Assembly: GCA_937934595.1 (NCBI GenBank)
Contig: CALGZA010000042.1
Location: 1 to 34,801 of the forward strand
From: an uncultured Verrucomicrobiales bacterium
GTDB taxonomy: Bacteria; Verrucomicrobiota; Verrucomicrobiia; Verrucomicrobiales; Akkermansiaceae
Reading direction: 5' to 3'
DNA length: 34,801 bases
Shown: positions 27,974 to 34,801 of the stretch, in pieces
Numbering within the stretch: position 1 is the first letter of the stretch
Layout of the letters: the number at the start of each line of letters is the position of its first letter
Notes under the pieces: model-generated
What the model saw: the letters and a program-made list of their open reading frames with translations, nothing else
The model's database searches: none
What the model was told of the DNA's origin: nothing
Made by a program: the position numbers and the translations under genes

Positions 27974-28738
27974 ATGACTCAACAAAACCAAAGACAATAC
28001 CTAGAAAACATTCCAACAAACATTCAAGACCTGATCTACGATGCCAAAAGAACAGAAGTCATACCACAAATAATGGCACATTACAGATGCAGTAAACCAG
28101 ACGCCATCGTAAAACTCGTTCAAATAGATGAAAAACTCCATGAAGCATTTCCTAATGCAACGTTCGCAGGCCCCCAAGATCTCACAATAGAAAAACGTAA
28201 AGAACTATTTACACACAAAGCCATAGGCTGTATGGGGATAGGCATCTTATTCATGGCTGCGCTGGGCGTTATAATCTTCCTCTTCATAGACAGCATGATC
28301 ACAAAGGATGCCATTGCCAGAAAAAACTGGCCTACCACCCAAGGAACAGTCATAGAATCATCTGTTAACAAAGAACGTTCACTTTCAGATAGCAGCTCAA
28401 CTACTAGCACCACCACTACATACCAAGCACGCATAAAATATGAATACACGGTCAATGGCACCTCATTCACCAACGACACAGTAGCACATAGCAACCAAAG
28501 CGGAAGTGAATCTCAAGCTCAAGAAATCAAAGCAAAATACCCCATACAGAAGGAAGTCACTGTCTATTACATGCCAGATAATCCCAGAAACAGCCTCCTA
28601 GAAAATAATCAAAATACTCAGTCATCCCTCAAACTTTCACACGGTATCCTACCACTCATTCTATGCATAATAGGAGCGTTCCTGATCATCAGATCACGCA
28701 AAAAAATCGCCGCATTCCGTGAAACCCATAACCTATAA
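27974..28738 (+). CDS. DUF3592 membrane protein
   Basis: A 254-residue protein with an N-terminal cytosolic stretch of about 75 residues, a membrane segment (about 80-102), an extracytoplasmic beta-rich domain and a second membrane segment (about 225-243) ending RSRKK. The middle domain shows the DUF3592 pattern: WPTTQGTVIESSV, a Ser/Thr-rich variable loop, YQARIKYEYTVNG, and VTVYYMPDNPRNSLL. DUF3592 proteins are widespread and of unknown role. It is monocistronic, between uppP and a convergent sulfatase. Confidence 0.85.
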   Translation: MTQQNQRQYLENIPTNIQDLIYDAKRTEVIPQIMAHYRCSKPDAIVKLVQIDEKLHEAFPNATFAGPQDLTIEKRKELFTHKAIGCMGIGILFMAALGVIIFLFIDSMITKDAIARKNWPTTQGTVIESSVNKERSLSDSSSTTSTTTTYQARIKYEYTVNGTSFTNDTVAHSNQSGSESQAQEIKAKYPIQKEVTVYYMPDNPRNSLLENNQNTQSSLKLSHGILPLILCIIGAFLIIRSRKKIAAFRETHNL

Positions 28739-28795
28739 AAACAAACATAACCCCTCTCTAACACCCCTCCTAAAAAAGCATCCCCAAAAAACCAA

Positions 28796-30262
28796 CTACC
28801 TAACCTTGCCAGCTCTCCGCTTAGGATAATCCCTACCCTCCAAACTATCCAAAACAGAATGCTGCCACCCCTCTAACTCTCTACGCATCCTAACAACCCT
28901 CCCAGCCTCTAATCCCACCAAATTATCCTTCTCCATAGGATCTCTTATCAAATGATAAAGCTCTAAAACCACTTCCCCCTTCTTCCTTTCAATGCGATGC
29001 AGCTTCCACGGCCAGCTATTCCATGCCGCATGACCACCTAACACATCTCGCGGACGCTTAGGAAAAAGTAACACATTCTTATACAACCTCTCCGGAAAAG
29101 GATTCGCACCACCCTCCTCTTGTGCCTCCATCATCACCTTAATAAGCCGGTCATTATGCGTTAAATCACCCCCAGCATACTGATGCCAAAAACCCATAGA
29201 ATAAACACCCCCCTTCTTCTTTAAACCGCTCATATAATCAAAATAATCAACCCCATCCAATGGACGCATATCAGGCATCTTCGCCCCAGCCAACTTCATC
29301 AACGTGGGATACATAGAAGAAGTCGTCATCGGCAAATCACAAACTCTCGCAGCAAGCCTAGACGGCCACTCAACTATACAAGGCACCCTCAAACCACCCT
29401 CATAAACACTCCCCTTCTTAGCCCTTCCTCCTGAATACTCCTCCACCAAACCACCATTATCACTACAATACCAAACCAACGTATTCTTCTCAATACCAAG
29501 ATCCCTCAACACCTTTCTTAACCTACCCACCTGCTGATCAATCAAAGCAATCTCTAAATAATAACCTCTATACTTCCCACCCTCCTTATACAAACCTTCA
29601 CCCACCCCTTCAGCCTCCTCCACATGAGGGCTATGCGGTGACGGAAACCAAGTCATCACAAACATCGGCTTATCACCACCCTCATGCTTCTTCAAAAATG
29701 CTATAGTAGCATCCATCGTTAACTCACTACCCATCCCTCGCATACGAACATATCTTCCCCCATCAGATAGATAAGGATCCTTATCAAAAAAATTCAACCC
29801 AGATAACCATTCATCAAATCCCGCACCACCAGGACTCGTCGGACTCGCCTTCTGAACAGAACCAATATGCCACTTACCAAAATGACCCGTTACATAACCA
29901 GCAGACTTTAGTCCCTCAGCAAGCGTATACTCATCAGGCCGCATATAATGACCATAATTAACCACATTCGTCCGCATCGGATGACGCCCAGTAAGAACAC
30001 TAGCCCTAGTAGGTGAACAATTCGGCGCAGCAGCATAGAACCGCTCCATCACCACGCCCGCCTTAGCCATCGCATCCAAATGCGGTGTCTTCAAAAAAGG
30101 ATGACCATTATAGCCCACATCACCATAACCCTGATCATCCGCCATCACTAAAATAATATGAGGCCTCTCCTCAGCCCCACATAACCCATCAACCATACAA
30201 CCCAATACCACAAGTTTCAATAACCACTTAAACATACCCAAAACTATCCACTGCAACAACAT
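28796..30262 (-). CDS. Secreted type I (arylsulfatase-like) sulfatase
   Basis: A 488-residue sulfatase with an N-terminal signal segment, then HIILVMADDQGYGDVG with the metal-binding aspartates. The formylglycine motif is CSPTR with C82, followed by LTGRHP, and KWHIG comes further on. Late in the domain CSDNGG contributes a metal ligand. The catalytic domain fills most of the protein and there are no accessory domains, unlike the sulfatase at 683. ATG codons at 30262 and 30235 are both possible starts. It probably cleaves sulfate from a glycan in the periplasm; the substrate is unknown. It is convergent with the DUF3592 gene and divergent from the toroid protein. Confidence 0.93.
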   Translation of the reverse strand: MLLQWIVLGMFKWLLKLVVLGCMVDGLCGAEERPHIILVMADDQGYGDVGYNGHPFLKTPHLDAMAKAGVVMERFYAAAPNCSPTRASVLTGRHPMRTNVVNYGHYMRPDEYTLAEGLKSAGYVTGHFGKWHIGSVQKASPTSPGGAGFDEWLSGLNFFDKDPYLSDGGRYVRMRGMGSELTMDATIAFLKKHEGGDKPMFVMTWFPSPHSPHVEEAEGVGEGLYKEGGKYRGYYLEIALIDQQVGRLRKVLRDLGIEKNTLVWYCSDNGGLVEEYSGGRAKKGSVYEGGLRVPCIVEWPSRLAARVCDLPMTTSSMYPTLMKLAGAKMPDMRPLDGVDYFDYMSGLKKKGGVYSMGFWHQYAGGDLTHNDRLIKVMMEAQEEGGANPFPERLYKNVLLFPKRPRDVLGGHAAWNSWPWKLHRIERKKGEVVLELYHLIRDPMEKDNLVGLEAGRVVRMRRELEGWQHSVLDSLEGRDYPKRRAGKVR

Positions 30263-30455
30263 TCACAAGAATATTATACACCTCAAAATCTAATCTAACA
30301 ATTATCAACAGATTAAAAAAAACCAACGTAAATCCCAACCCACATTCATAACCTAAATAAAAATAAAAAAATATAGGTAACTCCAAAACCTAATAAAATA
30401 AACCACCAAACCGTAAGTATTAATAATTAAACATTAACCCACAACCTATTACACC

Positions 30456-31913
30456 ATGAGCCTACATGCACAAATATCATCTGAAGCACTAGCAAAGCTA
30501 GATGCTCAGAAAAGAAACTCAACCATCTCATCAGTCATTATTGCATTACTAGTCTGCGCCCTCCTAGCTGCTACTCTTTTCTTAATCGCCCTCTCACCAC
30601 TTTTTAAGAACAAAGAAACAATGGTCACCTACGCACCTAGTTCACATAATCCTGAAGAAATAATCGAACCCGAGATCACCTCCGATGTGAAAAAAATCCC
30701 AGCATCTCCTTCACAAAATATGGCAAACATCATTCACTCTAACATTCCAGCGCCCATTGCCATACCTGTCACAACCATGATCATCACAGATCCATTAACT
30801 GACATGGGCGACAACAGCGACTTCGGCAAAGGCTGGGGAGATTCTAACTCAAATGGAAATGGAAAAGATGGATTGTTTAAAGGCATAACAAGAACCTCAG
30901 AAGCCAGATGCACAGCAAAAAACCGCATCAGCAGACTCCTCAAAGAAGGAGGTAAAGAAGAATACGAAGAACAAGTCATCGCCGCACTAAGATGGCTTAA
31001 AACAACTCAGTCAGAAAATGGATCATGGAATGTTCAGAATAAACCAATCGCCATGACAAGCCTCGCCCTTCTTGCATACCTTGGACACTGTGAGACTCCC
31101 TTATCTACAGAATTCGGTCATACAGTCGAAAAAGCTATCTACCACCTCATCACCAACAGCAAAAAAAACGGCGGACCTCTCGCCACAACCACTACAGATA
31201 AACACTGGTGCTATGAACATCCCATCGCCACTTACGCCCTTGCTGAAGCATACACACTCTGCACAGAATTCAACATAATTATCCCTGACCTAAAAGAAAC
31301 AGTCCTCGCCGCCGGTAACCACATTATCGGATCACAAAACAAAGATGGCGGCTGGGCTTACAACTACCAAATCTCAGCAGGACACACAGACTCATCAATA
31401 GTATGCTGGCAGCTCCAAGCTCTTAAAGCTTGTAAAACCACTAAACTAGAATTCCCTAACCTACAGAACAGCGCCAAAAGAGGAATCAAATTCCTAGAAT
31501 CATGCAAAAGCGCTAAAGGTGTAATCGCATACAAAACTGGCGGCAAAAACCACCCAGGTAGCAACATGACTGCAGGCGGTGTGCTCTGCTTCCAACAATG
31601 GGGCAAAGGTAAAAAATCTCTCACACGCAACGGCGTAAAATGGGTAACAAAAAACATTAACTTCGACTACCATAAACAAGCAGACCTATATGTGCACTAC
31701 TATGCTAGCCAAGCCATGATCAACGCAGGTGGATCCGCCTGGAATAAATACAACAAAAAAACCATGGCCAACCTCGCCAAAAACCAAAATACAGACGGAT
31801 CATGGTCTATCCCCACTAAAGGCGGTCACCAAATGACATCCAAGCACTACGCAACATGCCTCGCCACACTCATGATGGAAGTCTACTACAGATTCCTCCC
31901 AAGCTCCGAATAA
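30456..31913 (+). CDS. Membrane-anchored alpha/alpha-toroid (squalene cyclase-like) repeat protein
   Basis: A 485-residue protein: a short cytosolic N-terminus, one membrane segment (about 23-47), a low-complexity linker (about 50-150, with Gly/Asn/Asp near GNGKDG), then a repeat domain. QW-like motifs recur near residues 176-192 (LKTTQSENGSWNV), 290 (GSQNKDGGWAYN) and 440 (LAKNQNTDGSWSIP), as in the prenyltransferase/squalene cyclase toroid fold. The cyclase DxDD catalytic motif is absent, so terpene cyclase activity is unlikely. Such membrane-anchored toroids are frequent in Planctomycetes and Verrucomicrobiota and have no known function. It is monocistronic with an AT-rich upstream region. 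Confidence 0.8.
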   Translation: MSLHAQISSEALAKLDAQKRNSTISSVIIALLVCALLAATLFLIALSPLFKNKETMVTYAPSSHNPEEIIEPEITSDVKKIPASPSQNMANIIHSNIPAPIAIPVTTMIITDPLTDMGDNSDFGKGWGDSNSNGNGKDGLFKGITRTSEARCTAKNRISRLLKEGGKEEYEEQVIAALRWLKTTQSENGSWNVQNKPIAMTSLALLAYLGHCETPLSTEFGHTVEKAIYHLITNSKKNGGPLATTTTDKHWCYEHPIATYALAEAYTLCTEFNIIIPDLKETVLAAGNHIIGSQNKDGGWAYNYQISAGHTDSSIVCWQLQALKACKTTKLEFPNLQNSAKRGIKFLESCKSAKGVIAYKTGGKNHPGSNMTAGGVLCFQQWGKGKKSLTRNGVKWVTKNINFDYHKQADLYVHYYASQAMINAGGSAWNKYNKKTMANLAKNQNTDGSWSIPTKGGHQMTSKHYATCLATLMMEVYYRFLPSSE

Positions 31914-31939
31914 AACCTTTCACCAAACAATAAACTCTT

Positions 31940-31974
31940 ATACCCTTTGAACTGTTAGAATGGATTAATAGCAC
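31940..31974. repeat. Dispersed ~35-bp repeat, copy B
   Basis: Matches copy A (4131-4164) over 25 nt with a single mismatch, sharing the core TTTGAACTGTTAGAATGG (31946-31963 here, 4137-4154 there) and the flanking ATACC and GCAC. The inverted arms of copy A are imperfect here. It lies 27 nt after the toroid gene stop. Confidence 0.65.
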
Positions 31975-31988
31975 AACAAGATAGCGAG

Positions 31989-32015
31989 AGTAACAAGAGT
32001 AACAAGAGTAGCAAG
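31989..32015 (+). repeat. 9-nt tandem repeat, three units
   Basis: AGTAACAAG, AGTAACAAG and AGTAGCAAG follow each other without spacing. The unit is non-palindromic and the array is short. It follows closely after the dispersed repeat copy B. Confidence 0.7.
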
Positions 32016-32232
32016 GCAAGAGGAAAGCGAATAGTAGACTACGCAACTGACGAATAACGAAGCTAATCTTGATAGATTGTTTTGCACTTCAACAAATCAG
32101 CTCTGCTGCTGGTCCCAACGTCAAAGGATATAAACCTAAATAATCCAATATATTAACTCCATCATTAAAGCCAAAACCATACAACCTAATCCCCCAGCTT
32201 TCATCGTTGGGGTCTCTGCTTGGCCATCTCCC

Positions 32233-32583
32233 CTATTGTGGTTCGTAATGCCTGTATTTGTAAAGGTAGTAGCCGCTGATATGGTTGTAGATACGGATTC
32301 TGTCTAGTTGGCGCCCTGTGCCGATGAAGAGTTTTACTTCGCCATAGGCACTGTAACGGTAGTTTACTTTGCCGTAGTCGACGTTGACACAGGTCATGCG
32401 CTTGTCTAGATCATTAGTCACTGCATAAGTTTTGCCATGTTATTGATATTTCATCAAATTCCCTCTTTTGTCGTGAGTGGTGGCTATACCTCCGAGTTGA
32501 CTGATTTGTTCTCTAACTGTAATAGTTCTCCCGCTCATTACGCTTTTCCTACTATCTATGCATGAATTCATGGTTGATACTCT
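32233..32583 (-). pseudogene. Rhs/YD-repeat C-terminal core remnant with internal stop
   Basis: Reading from about 32583 to 32233 on the minus strand gives Rhs-like sequence broken by an in-frame TAA at 32442-32440. Before it lies TTHDKRGNLMKY, a YD-repeat style motif. After it come VNYRYSAYGEVKLF and then SGYYLYKYRHYEPQ, which resembles the end of the Rhs core (usually a Tyr-rich YYxxRYYxP followed by LGRW). The frame stops directly after EPQ, so the core is truncated. No start codon or ribosome-binding site is convincing. A decayed fragment, with a second remnant at the left window edge. Confidence 0.55.
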
Positions 32584-32940
32584 CTACTAGTAAAATCAGA
32601 AATAGGAAGCATCATGATCCATGCCGATTCAACTTAACACAATCTTATTGAAGCAAACTTTGAACAATTAACGGCCTCATCTTGAGCATTGGCCACAACT
32701 AAGAAAACCTAACATAACCCAACAAAAACCACCAACCAAAAACGGTCACTCACATAACACCGTAATGCATCTAACAGCTGCGCAGAAATAGCCAAAAAAA
32801 ATAACAGTCACCCCCCCCAACTTCACCTCAATACCAATACCACAACCACAACCACAACAAACACAACGCAACCACGACCAGATCCGCAATTTTAACAACT
32901 AGCTTGGCATACTCAGAACGACTACGAACTAAGCCAAGTT
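32584..32940. other. Intergenic low-complexity region
   Basis: No gene. It holds AC-rich low complexity sequence, including repeated ACCACA units around 32830-32880 and a run of C residues near 32811-32818. CTTGGC and GCCAAG near 32903-32940 form a loose inverted repeat just before composition changes sharply to G-rich. Confidence 0.4.
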
Positions 32941-32971
32941 GATAGGGTTTGATTTTAGCTGATTTTGAGGA

Positions 32972-33240
32972 TTAGGCGTAGCGCCTTGAAGTTTGCTCGG
33001 TTGCATCCCCCGTTTCCCCGCGGGGGAAGGATGGGACGAAGTCCCTGGGGGGATTTAGGGTCGTAGGTCTGCGGTTAAGCTGGCTCAGCTTAGGCGGGTT
33101 TGGGGTGGCAACCCCATGTGGCGGGCGGTGGCTTGTGCGCAGGAACGGAGCATAGGCCACCGTGTGGGGGCGGAGCTTGAGGCGCGGAGCATTGGAAAAA
33201 GAATGCGTAAGCCATATCTAAGGCCTGGCGCGATGCCTGC
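32972..33240. repeat. G-rich palindrome-dense tract
   Basis: Composition switches from AC-rich to G-rich here. At least six hairpins of 4-7 bp follow in quick succession: GGCG/CGCC, CCCCCG/CGGGGG, GGGAC-GAA-GTCCC, TAAGCTG-GCT-CAGCTTA, TGGGGT-GGCA-ACCCCA and CGGTGGC/GCCACCG. CGGAGC recurs three times. Open frames here are by-products of composition. It may be part of the IS110 end, a separate structured RNA or a palindromic repeat cluster. Confidence 0.5.
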
Positions 33241-33401
33241 TCATTCCTTCGCACAACGTGTGTAATGCCCAGCAAATGAAACGAGCTTTGCGAGTGGAAT
33301 GATCCCGGTGATGAGAAGGGGTCCCCTTTGGGGTAGTGTCTCAGCATGAGCCCCTAGGGCGAAAGGGTGCGTGGTATTACACTCGTTGTGCGATGGCATG
33401 A
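33241..33401 (+). ncRNA. Candidate bridge (seek) RNA of the IS110 element
   Basis: Arms at 33241-33266 and 33376-33401 pair over 26 bp with three mismatches, for example TCGCACAACGTG with the matching segment around CGTTGTGCGA. They enclose 109 nt containing CCCC-TTT-GGGG (33323-33333) and a two-part hairpin GGGG...CTCA-GCA-TGAG-CCCC (33330-33354). It ends about 60 nt before the transposase ATG, the position of the bridge RNA in the IS110 subgroup. No guide loops were matched to ends. Confidence 0.45.
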
Positions 33402-33462
33402 AAGCAGATAGGATGAGAAGGTAGTTGAGGTCGCTCCAGCGACTTTGTTAACATATTACCTT

Positions 33463-34536
33463 ATGAAAAAAGAAAATACACCAATACAACAGACGATAAT
33501 CGGAGTCGACCTCGGAGACACTAAACACGCTATTTGCGTCACTGACAAGGATGGAAATATTCTCAAAGAATATTTCATAACCATTACAAAACAAAGCTTC
33601 AAAAAGCTCATTGAAACGTATCCACAAAGCCTAATTGCCATCGAAGTAGGGACACATAGCCCATGGATCAGCCGATACCTTACTCAACTAGGAGCGCAAG
33701 TAGTGGTAGCTAATGCTAGAAAGCTCCGGGCCATCTACACCAACGAACGTAAGTCTGATGAACTTGATGCTAGAATGCTTGCTAAAATTGCTCGACTAGA
33801 TATTGATTTACTCCACCCCATTCAGCACGGAACAGAAGAGCAACAAAGAGATTCCCTTATGATAAAACTCAGAGCATCTCTAACAAAACAACGCGCTGCC
33901 ACTGTAGTGACGATCCGTTTCACTTTAAAAAGTCTAGGCATTAGAATCAGATCTTCAAGCACTAGAGCATTTCCTAACGTAGCTCGTAAATACCTCCAAC
34001 AGCAACCTGAAATACTAGCTATCATTGAGCCATCACTCGTGATTCTAGATGCACTGAATGAGCAAATTAAAAAACTAGAAAAGCAAATTGAAGAGCGTAT
34101 CTCAAAGAAATATCCAGAAGCTCAACACTTGCAACAAATAACTGGCATAGGCCCCATCACCGCACTCGCCTTTGTCCTTCATATATCTGATCCAGAAAGT
34201 TTCAAGAGTCCACGAGATGTCGGTGCTTATCTGGGATTAGTGCCTCGAAGTGACCAATCTGGGAAGAAGGACAAAGAACTCTCCATAAGTAAAACTGGCA
34301 ACACATACCTTCGTTGCCTATTAGTCCAAGCGGCTCAATATATTCTAGGGCATTTCGGACCAGACTGTGACCTCAGAAATCACGGCTTGAAGCTTGCCGC
34401 TAGAGGTGGGAATGGAGCCAAAAAGAAAGCAGTCATAGCCACCGCACGTAAGATCGCTGTTACCATGCTAGCTATGTGGAAAAATAAAAATGACTATAAT
34501 CCTCATATGCAATCCACCCCTAAAAAAGTAGCTTAG
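33463..34536 (+). CDS. IS110-family transposase (DEDD recombinase)
   Basis: A 357-residue recombinase from ATG 33463; a TTG six codons earlier (33445) is a weaker alternative. The N-terminal RuvC-like DEDD domain shows VDLGDTKH (first Asp), IAIEVGTHSPW (Glu) and RKSDELDARMLAKIA (the Asp pair). A coiled-coil-like linker (EQIKKLEKQIEER) follows. The C-terminal Transposase_20 domain has ITGIGPITA, GAYLGLVPRSDQSG and the serine-bearing SISKTGNTYLR. IS110 recombinases act with a noncoding RNA that selects donor and target. The length is full and no frame break is seen, so it may be active. Confidence 0.93.
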   Translation: MKKENTPIQQTIIGVDLGDTKHAICVTDKDGNILKEYFITITKQSFKKLIETYPQSLIAIEVGTHSPWISRYLTQLGAQVVVANARKLRAIYTNERKSDELDARMLAKIARLDIDLLHPIQHGTEEQQRDSLMIKLRASLTKQRAATVVTIRFTLKSLGIRIRSSSTRAFPNVARKYLQQQPEILAIIEPSLVILDALNEQIKKLEKQIEERISKKYPEAQHLQQITGIGPITALAFVLHISDPESFKSPRDVGAYLGLVPRSDQSGKKDKELSISKTGNTYLRCLLVQAAQYILGHFGPDCDLRNHGLKLAARGGNGAKKKAVIATARKIAVTMLAMWKNKNDYNPHMQSTPKKVA

Positions 34537-34801
34537 CCAAACATCAGAAAATTTCTAATCAACTGAACTTTATGAACAACAATAAATCGAATTTCCGAGA
34601 TGACTGCGGACGCTTCCTAGCACCAGTGAGTGCGTTTTGCAGATAGCAGCATCTCGAAAAACTTTTTCTAACAACGAAAAAAGCGGAATCAATCATGCAC
34701 CGAGATACAATAGAATATTTCACCACCAGAGTGCGAATGGAAGCGAGATTCCGTTGTTCAGAATACCACAATGGACTCACGCGATGCGGAGCCAAACTAG
34801 T
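34537..34801. other. Downstream flank of the IS110 gene, no gene seen
   Basis: Contains one long hairpin (34596-34656). Its outer stem is CGAGATG/CATCTCG continuing past a bulged A into CTGC/GCAG, with an inner ACGC/GCGT stem, followed by A5-C-T5. It could be the right end of the element, a terminator or a downstream guide RNA. The minus-strand open frame at 34559-34795 has no family features. Confidence 0.45.

Larger units (their letters stand above)
31914..32232. other. Intergenic region with short repeats
   Basis: No gene seen. The segment begins with copy B of the dispersed repeat (31940-31974), then a 9-nt tandem repeat (31989-32015) and unremarkable AC-rich sequence. It separates the toroid gene from the Rhs remnant. 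Confidence 0.4.
33241..34660 (+). mobile_element. IS110-family insertion element (ends uncertain)
   Basis: Comprises a structured upstream region, the DEDD transposase and a downstream hairpin. IS110 elements lack terminal inverted repeats and target duplications, so ends cannot be read from one sequence; the given limits cover only what shows structure. The G-rich tract from about 32972 may also belong to it. Base composition and codon use are more mixed than the host genes, consistent with recent arrival. Confidence 0.55.

Noticed and set aside
31989-32015. Tandem 9-nt units considered as a CRISPR array or iteron set
   Set aside because: Units are contiguous with no spacers, only three copies, and no replication or cas genes are nearby.
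32972-33347. Two minus-strand open frames of 62 and 85 codons in the G-rich tract
   Set aside because: They overlap each other, are Pro/His/Arg-rich without any family features, and arise from the palindromic G-rich composition.
34559-34795. Minus-strand open frame of 78 codons after the transposase
   Set aside because: No family features, overlaps the hairpin at 34596-34656 and has no plausible start signal.

Overview
The window looks like a chromosomal segment of a Verrucomicrobiota bacterium, probably near Rubritaleaceae/Akkermansiaceae. The reasons are two formylglycine-type sulfatases, a sialate O-acetylesterase, DUF3592 and toroid-repeat membrane proteins, menaquinone genes, and a moderate-GC core. 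The phylum is an inference from gene content; no rRNA or tRNA gene was seen. The + strand is strongly C-over-G and A-over-T in genes of both orientations. Plus-strand genes favour C/A-ending codons and minus-strand genes favour G/T-ending codons, so the minus strand is probably the replication leading strand.

Layout. 1-682: an Rhs/YD-repeat remnant running off the left edge, then no gene. 683-4118: a large secreted sulfatase with two near-identical LamG-like domains and a strong terminator. 4164-7321 (minus): leuC-mlaE-tilS. 7446-9360: a small LMW-PTP-like gene and a secreted sialate O-acetylesterase. 9462-15147 (minus): a tight six-gene run, ilvE, menB, a membrane spermidine synthase, an exported protein with an acidic loop, a four-repeat DUF350 membrane protein and speD. 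15243-19551 (minus): tig-clpP, a terminator, then clpX-proC, with a possible structured RNA upstream of tig. 19740-22470: tag convergent with a minus-strand run of polyprenyl synthase, a 4-TM protein and msrA. 22553-25994: aroK divergent from thrB-thrC, then a Dabb protein. 26049-27461 (minus): uppP and a Tat-type DUF1439 lipoprotein. 27974-31913: a DUF3592 protein, a second sulfatase and an alpha/alpha-toroid membrane protein. 31914-34801: a gene-poor accessory end with short repeats, an Rhs remnant, a G-rich palindrome-dense tract and an IS110-family element with candidate guide-RNA structures.

The most notable result is that msrA is a probable selenoprotein gene. Its frame runs through an in-frame UGA exactly at the catalytic cysteine position (G-U-F-W-G), and a small hairpin of bacterial SECIS type begins 13 nt after the UGA, with its apical loop 19 nt from it. 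An ORF caller would start the gene downstream and produce an MsrA without its active site. The second theme is a polyamine module (SpeD, SpeE-like, DUF350, exported protein) co-transcribed with menaquinone and branched-chain amino acid genes. The third is the IS110 element with a 161-nt candidate bridge RNA just upstream of its transposase.
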